Assembly: GCA_013365325.1 (NCBI GenBank)
Contig: JABVXV010000005.1
Location: 62,001-126,000, forward strand
Source of the DNA: Dipetalonema caudispina
Taxonomy: Eukaryota > Nematoda > Chromadorea > Rhabditida > Onchocercidae
DNA length: 64,000 nucleotides
Reading direction: 5' to 3'
Shown: positions 1-12,174 of the stretch, one piece after another
Numbering within the stretch: the stretch's first letter is position 1
Layout: each line of letters begins with the position of its first letter
Translations under genes and position numbers: made by a program
Notes under the pieces: model-generated
What the model was told of the DNA's origin: nothing
Database searches by the model: none
What the model saw: the letters and a program-made list of their open reading frames with translations, nothing else

Positions 1-758
1 TAGCACTGAATAATACAGTAGAAAGAATCAACGAAACTATAAGAAGCATAAAATTGATAACCAGAGGCCACTAAAATATTATGACGACTTCATCAAATTA
101 TGTCAGTTGAAAGAAAGAACAAAAAAATGTAACAAATATAAGAGACCGGGATAACTTGAAGGAAAAAACAAAAGTTTCACATGAAATAGCTATACAGTGT
201 GTTGGATTGATTGTCCCTATTTTCATCCTTTAAATCACCGTTATTATCCACCAGACGAACTAAACACATGGTGACATTTTCTGGACAAATTCGGGAAGAA
301 CCGACAAAGGTACACTATACAGCGATATATCATACATTTTAGCATAAAGATCAATAAACAAGCAGCATGAAGGAAAAAAAGCAGCATCTCAGTAGCACCT
401 TTTGGTCTTGTTTTTCCTTCATTTTTATAACATTTGGAATAATAACAAATATAGAAAATACCAGGCAGATGTATTCAATTGCGTTAAAATTGCTTGAAAT
501 AAGAACATAAATTATAACTCTACCATCTTTTAAAAAATTTTTGCAACTATTTAATTGCACCGTAAAGTTTAAGCACGCAACATTTCCTTTACGTTCACAC
601 TTTTAGAGACACACTGCTAATCAATTTGAGCAATGAAATGAAGGGTTTATCACAAAAATGAGGATAAATTTTCATCTTTCCTCTTAAGTAAATACGATAA
701 AATAGAGGTTAGAGGAACTTCTTGTCTCGACGTTACTATTGCTACCGAGCAGCACATA
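1..758. other. 3' flank of AKAP10-like gene, no gene seen
   Basis: This AT-rich stretch lies downstream of the AKAP10-like stop codon at 759-761. Open frames here are short, have no recognisable motif and no paired splice signals in a consistent phase. I see no RNA gene. Confidence 0.5.
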
Positions 759-1729
759 TCAGAAATCAGGAAGTCTTAATGAACTGCCTGCAGAAACCAT
801 ATTATGCACGTCAGCAACGATAAGTTGTGCCACTTGGTCTGCTACCTCTGCTTCCTGAAACAACCACACGCTTTTAATAAGTCCTCTTTCACTTAAGTTC
901 TGATTTGATCGAGGATAGAATCTGTCAAATTCCCAATCATGATCCTCTTAGTTGCTTCCATCAGGAACTGAAACTTTACCATTTGTTCACATGATCACTA
1001 TCTTATCCTCAACGGAATCAAATAATAGAAGTTATTTACCGTTCATTTTGTTAGGTTCTTACAAAAAAAGAAAAAAAAAAGAAAAACGTTTCCTAGACAT
1101 CTATTTCCATTCAAGTAAAAAACACGAAAGATCTGACAATCAGAGCTAAACATACCTTTTTAGTAGAGTAATGTAGATATTTATCCAGTTTGTTTTTAAG
1201 TTTCCGACGAGTATTTCCCTTATTTTCGGATATACTGTAACTATTGTCATACATTGGCCGGTAGCGGCCCATATCATCGACTGTAGCTAAAGATACACTC
1301 CTGAAGAGGGAACGAAATATATTTAAAGGAAATTCGAATCTACAAAAATAATATGTCTAAACTGCCAGTAAGTTTTGGGAACGAATCGTTTCAAAATTAC
1401 AACAATTGATTGACTAAATTTTCTAGAATGATTAAAAAACTAACAGGTAGAAGTAAAGCATGGGTCAAGTGTGAAAATACTTTTATATTAAGAAGTTCAA
1501 GAGAAAACTCACGCCCTTGATCGCCCAATACGAGGAATATTCGTAACACAGGAATTTGAACTATCTGGCTGAGAAGCTGTCTCGTATTCTTCCCGTGGTA
1601 ACAATGCAGTAGAAAGTGATGGATCAAGATGAGTCAAATTACGATATGTCGCTTTATCAAGTAATGATGATGATATACTTGTGTCTGAGGACTGATCCGA
1701 ACTGGTTGCTAAAATAACCAATATTTTTA

Positions 1730-1764
<35 letters not shown>

Positions 1765-4700
1765 CGAATTCTTTTATCTTATTGAAATTATCCTGATTTC
1801 CTTCAACGTTAATTCATCAGGAAATGCCTACTCATCCATCCTTCCTGCATTCTTGATCATACAAAAAAGATTTTCAGTTATAAACCATCTAAAATTTTCT
1901 CAAGTTATTGGCATAAAGCAGAAAGTAAAGCTTGATATAAACTTTCCAACCGAATTCCTGCTTTGTTTGGCTGCAGAGAAACTGGAGTACAAAATTTCAA
2001 ATATGACAGAAGAGGGAGAAGGGGTACTCTTCTTCTGCCATCAGACTTTCACTTAACTTTAAATCAAGTTTACCAGCTCTGTATGACCTTTTTTCTAAAG
2101 AATGGTCTTTAAGCATAAATCTCGAAAATGCAAAAATATACCAAATGTCCGTTTTCTCATATTTGGATTAGGTAATTCGACATTGTTTTCTACTTGAGCC
2201 ATCAGTTTTTGTAGATATTTTACAAATGCTGGCGATGCAGAAAAGCGTTTCAGATAATTCTGGAAGGGATAAGATAGATTTACAAATCAATACTCTTCCA
2301 ATACACAGAGATTGAATGCAACAACAAATCGAAATTAGTAATTAGTGAACAGCATATCTCTGTTACGATCTAAAAAAATCTCTTCTATTACGAAATCCTA
2401 TTAATCTCTCCTAATTATTATCTTCTTATCTTCTTGCTATAAAATCCTACTATGTATTATTAAAATCATAATTTTACTCTCATAGCTATTATTTACTTAC
2501 TTGTTCCAAAATGCGCAAAGCCATAAGCCGTGCTTTTTCGAAACAGCTTGAAGAAGGTCTTCCATTTCCTAAACAAATGTCGCTTTCGATTTGAATTCGT
2601 GTTTTCGAATCAAATTTCAACGGTTCCGTTGCTTGCATTGAAAAATATCTATAAAACATGATTCCAGGAGAATGAGCAATTAAATCTGTCTGCTTCTGCT
2701 TATCTTTGGAGTCTGTTACATTAAATTCTTGGTCTGCAATTCTTTTATACTTCACACTAATTCATTTGTTGGTCGTCTACAAAAAACAAAAAAGAAAAAA
2801 AAGAAAATTCACTCTCGAATGCAGATTTTTAACAATTGAAATGAACAAGATAATGTAGTTCTTAAAATCCGGAACAAACAAGTCGCTAAGACAGTATTCC
2901 TACATGCCTACGCCATTGCATATACCTCAAATCAAAGAAAATCAAAATTAAAACGAAGAAATTACCAAACCGTCCACGCAAATACGTTCACTAAAGAATG
3001 GTTTTAAACTGTCCACAGTTATCTTAAATATGTCTTGTAAATATCAAAAAAATGGTGCAACACATGAAATTTCCTTTTTATGCGCTGCTGTAGAATTCAT
3101 ACTAAGAATGATACAAAGTATGAGATACGATATATTAAGTAGCAATAGCTGCTTACTCACAAAAAAAAAGTTAAAAAATTAGACAAACATTTCAAGTAAC
3201 ATTTCAATCTGTCTATATTGTTAATCATTCTGATGAACTAACAGACATTCCATTCCTCACCGAAAGAATACAAATATTTGAAGTAACACACCTGTTATAG
3301 ATAATCATTGCATCTTCAACTGCTTGTTCATCGCTTTGTGTTAATGGTAATTGTTCAGCAAAGCTCTCAGCAGAAATAATAAATTCTACTAATTTCCCCT
3401 CGTCTTCATTTTCCATATACTGAAAATAACGTTTATCCAAGTTTTCAAAGAAATCTAGCAAAGTCCGTAATAACAAAAGTAAATGAAAAAGTTGACTGAA
3501 AACTATAAAATCCCAATATTTTATCCTACTCCATCTCTTAAAATGATTTGACCACATTAGAGAATAAGACAACAAAAGGTATTAATTAAAAAAAGGAGGT
3601 AAACTGCCATCGGCAGTGTTTGTAATCTTAGTGTTCACATCTTTCCTGCTTATACAAATCTGCATTAATTAATTTATAACTGGATACTATTCTATTCATT
3701 TATTTGTTGCGAATCCAAGATTTAACCATCTAAGATTTAAACTTTCAAATTCAATCAGCTCTGAAAAAATTGATGAGAAACTAGGTCACTTTCGAGTTGT
3801 TTGTGAGAACTTGAAATAACTGAAAAAATAACCAAAGCTTAATGAAGAAAAAATAAACTCACTTCAACAAATGCGCATAAAAGTGGCTGGCATAACATAA
3901 TATCTTGTATCGTAAGTGCTCCACTGCTGATAACGTCTATTCGATGCTTAGCGTAATATACACTACTTTCAAACTCTTTGAAGTACCTGCAAAACCAATT
4001 TGGGTCGGTAAAACATTTTAGCAAGTGACAGTAAGGACTATCATAAATTGTAGAGCCAAGCTAATGCAGTGAGAGATTATTTATTGTCGAAAGAACTTTC
4101 CTATAAACTTCAAGGAAAGCTTTTTCTCTCGAAAAAACAAAAGAAAAAAAGCTATAGTGTGTTTAAACAAGATTCCGACGGATTACCTAACGAGAAAATA
4201 AGTAGAATAGATAAAAAATTAAATACAAACCGACTTTCCATGACATTCAAAACAAAGCCTTGTGCCTCAGAAAAGCAACAAGGATCGAAAGACCCATTTT
4301 TAACATTTATTCGTTCTGCAAAAAAAACCCCAGATAGATAAGTTTTAAAACTTTCCTGAAAATACTAATAAAGATATATAATTATATCTGCCGTATTAAG
4401 AATCACAAATGACACAAAAGCAGTCATCTGTTCGACTATCTTACAACAGTCAATTTTTTTACCATTTTCTGCCATCAATACATACAAAAACATTCCAGTG
4501 TGTGATACTATAATAAAAAATAAGTCTTAGTGCCGTAATGAAGGACGACTTAAAAAATAAGTCGTCCTTCATTACGTAGCGATAGAAGTCGCTATAATCA
4601 GTAACTGTTCCAACATTAAATAATTTACCCAGTACTACTTTTCGCAAATGGTCAGTAATGTTGATTGAACAAGATGCATCTTCACTTATATATTTCGAAT

Positions 4701-5834
4701 AAATACGAACTGCATCATTTTTGATCACTAAAATAGCGATTTTTTACTGTAATACCAATATTTAAATTGATCAGTTGAAAGACTGCTACAAACCGAACAA
4801 GAATCCAGTGGAAATAAACAGAAGTTGTTTAACATGTGAATTTCTTGTAGAAAGATACACATTTTGGTAAAAAAATCACTTGCAATCAAAGCTCCGTCGT
4901 TTTTCTTTGCTGCAAGTGCCGAACATCGGAAACTTTCAGCATGCAGCCAGAACTTGATTAAGTTAAGTTGACCTAAAAATTACGGGTAATATGAATATAA
5001 ACAAGTGCAAAAAAGTAAGATTATTTAAAGTAAGAGGATGACAAAAGAAGTTATCTTTTCATAACCTCGAAAAGAATTAGAGAACCTCCAATCTTTCGTT
5101 TTGGTCAGTACCCTTATTTAAGCGGAGTTCCCAAAAATCAAAATGACAACAAACTGGAAGGTCACTCATTAAACTAAAATGTTTCAATATATTACAGATA
5201 TTCACTGAATAATGAAGTTGTTACCAATTCCTTCCATGAACTGAATAAAGTACGCCAAAGCAGCAGCATCATGCAGCGTTTCATTCAGTGTATACACTAA
5301 AGCTGATTTTGGAAAAATTCGTTGAGTCGATGGTTGTGGTTCACCTGAAATGTTCAACTACCGAAAGGATGGATTTCAGGCTCATTCTAACAACTGCTCC
5401 AGGAAAGTTCTAGCATAGCAATACACTTTCTTTAAAAGAGTACTCTTTTTTAACACCGGCAGGATGAACTGCTTCTACTGTTGATACCATCTCTCATTAC
5501 TAACCATTTAAGAAGCCTTAATGAATTTTTTTGAAAACGTCAAACAAGACAAAATATAAACAATGATTAAACACTTGAGAGCTGTCCCATTTACTGTAGA
5601 ATTAGCAAAACCTGAACCAAATGACCAGATTGAAAATGAAAGACATATATCCATTTTCTGCATAAAACCACTTTAGTGATTTAAAAAAGACTTAAATTCA
5701 ATATTAATCAAGTATTAATTTCGATGTTAATCAAGAAAACTCTACCAAATTATAAATTTTTTTTCAAGAATTGAAAAAAATTACGAGAAACTTGATAACT
5801 AACCTAAATCATCGTTTATTTGTACAGCAAACAT
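759..5834 (-). CDS. AKAP10/D-AKAP2-like dual-RGS A-kinase anchoring protein
   Basis: Twelve exons join in continuous phase: 5804-5834, 5225-5344, 4880-4972, 4629-4727, 4231-4315, 3863-3986, 3292-3419, 2501-2648, 2142-2259, 1513-1708, 1156-1300 and 759-854. Together they give 461 codons including the TGA stop. The product resembles vertebrate AKAP10 along its length. Residues about 26-150 form a first RGS domain (LNETLHDAAALAYFIQFMEG, then IKFWLHAESF). Residues about 150-290 form a second (CRYFKEFES, IDVISSGALTIQDIMLCQ, YFSMQATEPLKF). A low-complexity serine-rich stretch follows. At about 433-449 is a C-terminal amphipathic helix (VADQVAQLIVADVHNMV) in the position of the PKA regulatory-subunit-binding helix. 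In the family, the protein tethers PKA, and its RGS domains contact Rab GTPases on endosomes. At 460 residues it is shorter than human AKAP10 (662), mainly because the long insertion inside the first RGS domain is missing. The start is the ATG that opens the short first exon. I am confident of the family and moderately sure of exon 1. Confidence 0.88.
1736..1764. repeat. 29-base poly-A (poly-T on minus strand)
   Basis: An uninterrupted A tract lies in the intron upstream of AKAP10-like exon 1513-1708. In transcript orientation it is a long poly-U about 25 nt before the acceptor, so it may extend the polypyrimidine tract. It is probably length-polymorphic. Confidence 0.9.
4534..4576. repeat. 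Perfect 19-bp inverted repeat in an AKAP10-like intron
   Basis: Arms 4534-4552 and 4558-4576 are perfect reverse complements separated by five A residues. The element lies wholly inside the intron 4316-4628, between the first- and second-RGS exons. Read through on the minus strand, the intron stays open over the hairpin, which makes a false extension of exon 4. Confidence 0.9.
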
Positions 5835-5907
5835 GCCAAAACTCGTATAACTAAGCGAAATTCTTGAAAGAAACTTGGAAGGAGTCACTCATCACGACTT
5901 TTCATTA
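5835..5907 (-). promoter_or_regulatory. AKAP10-like leader with upstream ATGs
   Basis: A 3' splice acceptor (cttgcag on the minus strand) lies just upstream, with its AG at 5908-5909. It probably receives a spliced leader. The 73-nt leader then contains two ATGs ahead of the AKAP start at 5834. Both are out of frame with the main ORF; the first opens a six-codon ORF ending TGA, the second a slightly longer one ending TAG. This could lower translation. The leader boundary is inferred. Confidence 0.4.
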
Positions 5908-6587
5908 CTGCAAGTTATAGCATATGTATTGTTTCATTTCCTGAAAAATTTAATGAAGTTTGCATATTATCTGACAATTTCATCCCTCTAAACTATGATC
6001 TGTAATTTGCCCACGCAAACTCTAGTTCTCGAGCTGTTTTCACCGGTCGATCGGCACATTACAGACATCGACGTCGTATCCTTTCAGTTTCACAGCTGCA
6101 TAAACCCCCCACTGAATTCACATACTTCAACACGCTTTACCCGTACCCTTTGGATTTGACTTTTTTCAGATTGCATACTGGTATATTTTATTTTAGGTTA
6201 AATATTAGCTACTAAAAAAAATATTTTCTGCTCTTCAGATGAAAGCGATTCAGGAAGCGGTTACAATAACGTTATTTCTTGGCTTAACAGTTATATTAAG
6301 GATGGATTATAAAAGACAACGGCTTGTGGGGCTTATGAATTAAGGTATCTTCAAGTTGTAGATGCTTTGCAAAGTTTCCTCTTCAATACAGAATACTTGG
6401 TACTATTATTGTTACTAATGCAAACTTGGAAATTTGAGTAGTAGCACTGGAGAGATAAAAAAAACACGAAAAAAGAGATTGTAATAGAGTAATATTCATA
6501 GCGAAAAACAAACATTAACGATGTCATATAAGTATTAAACGCGGCCCCCGTGTATCAACGCTATCTCAGAGAGATTTCATTACTGGT
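5908..6587. promoter_or_regulatory. Divergent promoter region, AKAP10-like / CDPF1-like
   Basis: The two genes are transcribed away from each other across this interval, so promoters for both should lie here. I see no canonical TATA box or other element that I can assign. A ctatctcag acceptor ending at 6569, 18 nt before the CDPF1-like ATG, is a plausible spliced-leader site. Confidence 0.4.
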
Positions 6588-8479
6588 ATGGATTGTGCTG
6601 GTGGAGAGTCGTCATGTGGTAGCGAGTAAGTTTTTCTGTGACATTTAATTTTGTTTAGAGTGAATTTTGCTTTGTCACATTCTGGTTAAGGCAATGAAAG
6701 TAACTCAACTTAATGTGAAAACTCTTTAGGCTGATTCTGTGCTAGGCAAGATTGATTCTGGAACCGTTGTCATGCTCAGCACTTCATTTTTTGATGTCAA
6801 TGCAGGTAGCCTCTGCACTTTCTGTCTTTCAGCTCTGGCCGTGGTGATCTGAAAGATGATGGAGATGGGAATTTGGTCAAATTTACATGCTTTTTGTGTG
6901 GTCTCACCGAGAATTGCCGTTATGGTTTGATAGAGGTTTCGGGTCGAACGTTAGTTGTTAACCTCTTTTCTCTTCCCTCTCCTATACAGTCCATTAGATA
7001 TAATCAGTTTTGTAGGGTATTGCTGAGAAGTTTAATCACTTGGCTTACAAAAGTACATTTATTTATGTTTGTTGCATCATTGGTTTTATTAAGCATATAA
7101 GTGATTATCTCATAGTTAGAGTAGATTAAATTGATTAATTCTTTAAAATACCCTTATCTTCTTCACATCCCTTTGAATTAAGCGAGTTTTTCTTGGTAGA
7201 ATTAACGTACTAATGTACCGTTTCTTTGTTGAGCGTTGGAGGTGGATTAATTTGTCGTATGGTAGATGGTCGTACATATAGCCAACGAGTTACGTCTTGA
7301 AAGCAATACTCTTGAACGACGAAACATTGATATTGGCTTGATTAGAACTCATTTGACTAAGTATGAAATTTAGTACCATTCCTGTGAGTACTATACAAAA
7401 ATTGATGAAAGGGTTTTAAATTTTAAATTTTGAGGTAACTTGGAAATTTTCTGAAATTTAAAGATGAGTTTGGGAAAAGTTATTCTCTTATAGACATACT
7501 TATCGGTACAAAGATGAAATGTACTACATGTTGGATCCATTCCGGAATCGAAGTGATGTGAATGAAAGAAGAGTAACTCGAACAAAGACTAATCCTGGCA
7601 ATAAAACTTCTGGAAGCAAGGCGCCAAATATTTTCGATATATTTGTTTTGGGAGCGATTTGCAGCATATGTGGGCAGCCTGTCTGCATTAGTGAAGTAAA
7701 TACTTCTGAAATATTGTGTTTCACTGTTGTAAGATAACATATTTGAAAGGACGTTTTCTCAATGGTCGCATAATGACATGAAGTTTGAGCTTATAAATTC
7801 AAACTGAGAAGGAACTGAATTAATTAAATCTGGAAAAATCCAAATATTAATTATACGTTAGTGTTAAAGAACCTGGTTACAAAGAAATTTTCGTGCCTTT
7901 ATGATTTGTGATTATTATTCTTTTTTAAAAATTTGGAAATGTAGGAAGGATGAGGAATAGAAAGTTTTGCTGGTATTTGAGATTCAGGATAAAAAACTTT
8001 TGAAAAAAATACAATATTTTTCCCTAGAATTGTGATGTTTTATTCCTTGCAAGTGAAAGTTTACTCAAGACTAGTGATTCATTTTCTTTTTCGTTAATTA
8101 TACTGTTTTTTCCAGGATTGTAGTGTTTTCTACACAAAAACCTTTTGCGTCGTATGCGTAGCTCGAGAAAAAACTCACTTTCCAAAAAATTTTATCGAGG
8201 TACTTCTTTTTTATATGAGGTGCTCGGTGATGGGATGCTAGATGCTTTTGCCATTCCGTTTATAATGTATGGTTATGGAAAAATAAGGTTTTGAAAATCC
8301 TTTTTTTAAATTGAGCTGGACTTCTTTTTCTTGAGTAGTAATATTTGGCGTTGATAATCTAATTTTCAGTAAGAAAAAAACTTTTTTAAAAAATTCTTTA
8401 TTCCCGCTAATGATTGTTAAATTTGCAGCAGATTGCTACAACTCGAAAACAACGAAAAGAAGTTAAGATGTCTCTTTGA
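6588..8479 (+). CDS. CDPF1-like cysteine-rich DPF-motif protein
   Basis: The exons are 6588-6625, 6833-6935, 7266-7360 (tentative), 7494-7695, 8116-8199 and 8429-8479, ending TGA. Phases are continuous and give about 190 codons. The product carries the hallmarks of CDPF1 (human C22orf40): an N-terminal FTCFLCGLTENCRYG matching the family's FxCxLC start, then YYMLDPF, FVLGAICSICGQPVC and DCSVFYTKTFCVVCVARE. The CxxC pairs presumably bind zinc; the family's function is not established. Human CDPF1 is about 123 residues, so this protein is longer. The extra length comes from a short acidic N-terminus, exon 7266-7360 and a hydrophilic insert after the DPF motif. Exon 7266-7360 is placed only because it is the open segment that restores phase between its neighbours. 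A small basic C-terminal exon follows the last Cys motif. Confidence 0.85.
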
Positions 8480-11400
8480 TTGTACAGATTGTTTATGTTA
8501 CTGAACTTTGACATTCATAAATGTTCCCATTTTTCTGTTAGCACCACATTTGATCGATAGTTATTGTGTTATGAAATTAGTAACATTTTTTACACTGAGT
8601 TTCGTATCGTTATGATTTGGAAACCATGATACATATTATGTGCTAGGTACGCTACAGAAACAATTTCTGCCTTTCTGAAAAATCCTCTTGTTCTGCTACT
8701 GGTCACTAAATCCCGTACAATGAAACATTTCCTCTTCCAAGATCTATGGGATTTTTTGTATTGCAATTCTGTATACATGATAGGGATAATGAACTATTCG
8801 AGAGAATCATTCGTTACCTTTCTTTATTCAGTTAGTTGTAAGGTAAAGTGGATTGCAGATTCTGTGACTAAGGGTAGCTTGCGAAATATAAGCGAGATGA
8901 TATACCTGATAGCAATTTTTGCTTCAAAAGTTTTAAAAAGGCACAATCAGTATCAGTTAGCTTAGCTGAGCCATTGAAATGAGTGCAATAAATTTATATG
9001 AGCGAATAATACATTTTATAATTGCGTTTCGCATTACCGTCAGCGAAAATGAATCTTTATACAAAAAACAAAAGGGGTTACCAGCTCCAAAAAAGGATGA
9101 AGAAGTGTTCATTGCTAAAAATGCAATTCTATTTTCTCCTGTGCTGAATTTCCTTCTGTATTATCAACATGATAATATCTTGATGATTATTTCTCAAGTT
9201 AACAGTTGATTTCAATGGTTTACTGTTGTTGGAACAGTGCCTGTCCTCTCCAATTGAATATGTTCACAAATGTTGAGAATGCTAAACCGCTCTCCGTACT
9301 TCGTCACATTTCATGCAAAGGGGTGGCAATAGTATTTGTTGATAAACAAGAATCACACCTATTCATACTTTCTAGAGTCAGTAATAAAGGAAACAGGTTT
9401 GTAATCAAAGTTATCAGATGTTTCATTTATTCGCGCAAATGATATAATTTTACTAATGCTTCAATTCGAAATTTCCATTTTGTAGATTAAATTCATCATT
9501 TCAGTGATTGTACATGAATGAAAAAAATGATTACGTTTGTAGTGAGATGGTTGACGGGTAAAGAACCGGAGAAGGTGAAGGAAGGTTTTCTTTAGAAAAA
9601 AACCGGAGGAATTTAATATTTTAGATTAAAATGTGGTAGAGAATCACAGAAAGTGGCATTTTGCGCAATCATAGATATTATACAGATAATTTCCAGTACA
9701 AAAGGTGCGATTTTTCGGAGTTACCTTCAATTGCTATGAACAATGTTCTGTTCCAATCCCAAATTAACCTATTTCATAATTTCTATTTAACTCAAATGAT
9801 AGACTCGTAATACTTTTCCAGTATTATCTTCATCTATTACTTATGCTGAACTATCATTTTTTTCACTTCATTCAATTTTTATGTAAAATTTTGTTTGAAT
9901 TAATTTTTCAGAATAATTCAGCCATTTCTTCTTACATTGTTCAGTTATTGATTCTAGCCTCTGGGATCGGTTTTATGTATGGCACAAGATGCTGTAGAAC
10001 AAGAGTTCAGTCCTTCTGCCTTCATCTACTACAAACTACCTTTCAAATATATCAGTGACTTTTTGGATTAAATAGCAGAAGAACTTCATGAGAGATAAAT
10101 CCCACCGTGTCTGTTGGAATTAAAAAATTTTAATGAAAAAAGGATGATGATGTCAGAGGTAGCACTTTTCATTTCTTTGATTCAAACTTTGAACGTTCAG
10201 TTTTTGAACGCTTCATTGAATAAAACCGATGAAATTTTAAGGTAGAATGGAATCTGCTGAAATCATTTTAGCCAAATTATGCTTGTGATTGGTTCGGTTA
10301 TGATACTGCATTTATTCAGCATCCTTTACTGGCCACCGCGAAACCTATCAAGAAATACGTAATTTTTATAACTTTTATTGTTTAGTAACAGCTTCAGAAG
10401 TATTTTCGGCTTCATATTTTGTTTTACATAATATCAAAATTAAGGGAATAATAGAGGTTATCAGCTCGTCCCTCCTAAAATTTAGAAAAAAAAAAACAAA
10501 CTTTTTTCAGCATCCTGTTCCCTTGCCCGCAATAAGCGGACAATTTGTTTCATGGAATAATCTCATTGATGTGACATCTAATCAGGAAAATCATGGAAAT
10601 TAATGTTCAACTAGAAGCCTTCCCCCATCTCACTTCTGCCTCGAAACTTCAAGCTTTAAAGATTATATTTCCATATTCTGTTCTTTTACTACTTTTCATA
10701 TCATAAGCTTCAACTGAAGGTATGTTCTGCTTTCAAGCTTCCTGTGTCCCTTTTTCTCCATTTCAAACTCACAAATTGGATGAAGAGAATAAACAAAAGT
10801 ACTGTTAATGCATTTGCGCTCAACAGTCCATCTTGATAAACACATAAGAATATGTAGTTACAAACCTACAAGTAGCCTGGGTATCAACAAGCTTACAGAT
10901 TCAGTAAATGAAAATCTTCTTAAAACTGTGTACTATTTCATCAAATTCATCGATGTATGTATCAAAAAATAAATTAGAAGATAACTATAGCTTATTACTT
11001 GTTCATTCATCAGAAGCATCTACGATTTTACCTGACTTTGAGCATCCTTTTAGTATCTAAACAAAATACAGTATGGTAACTTTGCCATGACGTACTTCTT
11101 AACCTTTTACTCAAGTTTTATCTTAATTCATCCAAAGTACTCTGCTCAACTGACTATTATTGAAGAAAAAAACTGTAGTGAAGGATTATTTTCTGAATAA
11201 TTTCAGAACTGCTATCAAAAATGCTTTGACTGTTTAAAAACGACTTACTGAACACGAAGAGGTTTCACTAGTGTATTTTTGAAACCAACAACTATAAATT
11301 TGTGCAATTTTTATAACTTGTAAAATCTCCCACATGAGGTTAAGCTTTGCAATTTAATTACTACAAAATTGAAAAGAACGTGAATGCATCTCGAAAAACT

Positions 11401-12174
11401 TGTTCAAATTAGCGGGAGATAATAACGAAAACATTTTACTCAATTTCGACAATACAATGCAGGAGATCATGAACACTCAAAAAATGAAAACAGAAGTCTA
11501 AACAATCAAAGAAGGTTTGAAATTTGCTACAAAATTATTTGGTGTATTCGGACATTACTTAGTCCTTACTCAACTTGAAAGAACGGTATAAACTCTAGAA
11601 ATGGATTTCATGGGACTGATCATAGTCGCAAAAGTTATTTACAAAACTTCTACCAATGACTACTAACGAACTTTATTAGTTCAATAAGTTTTTGGAATGT
11701 GGGACAAAATCATCAAAATAAAGAATACAAGGAAATCATAAAAATCACGTGTTTTGACTAAAAGGAGTCGAATTAATCCGAATTACTGAAATTCATGAAC
11801 TGAGAACCTAATAAAGTTCAACAAAGTCATAAAATAGATAAGGAACATAGAGAAAGGATGTGCTCTGCAGGATTTTCAAAAATTGCTGAAGTCTGATGAT
11901 GCAAATTAAATATTTCCCTGTTTTACGATGGTGCTTCTAAATTACAACTGCATAACTACGGTCATTTTTTCGTAACACTCATCTTTTTAACTCAAAACGC
12001 TTCGGACCTACCGTAAATTTCATGTTGCAAAATATGAATTCTAGACGTATGCATCACACAGTGCTAACTACTGCCAATTACTGTAACCGCCCTTTCTCTG
12101 TCTACCTTTTAGGGTACTTCATTATATTACAAATATATTCTATAGTTTCCAAATTTCTGAGAATAAAACTATTA
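8480..12174. other. Gene-free interval between CDPF1-like and Dicer genes
   Basis: The two flanking genes converge on this 3.7-kb AT-rich interval. Several open frames of 60-80 codons occur on the plus strand (for example 8720-8965, 8979-9209 and 9206-9442). They match no family that I recognise, lack consistent splice pairing and have the composition expected by chance. I see no repeat of note. Confidence 0.5.

Noticed and set aside
4459..4628. In-frame extension of AKAP10-like exon 4 through the inverted repeat
   Set aside because: The donor at 4628 joins in phase to the next exon and restores the conserved RGS sequence. The extension is intron read-through across the hairpin.
8720..9442. 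Three adjacent plus-strand open frames of 76-81 codons
   Set aside because: No recognisable motif, no consistent splice phases and biased to common AT-rich codons. They are likely chance frames.
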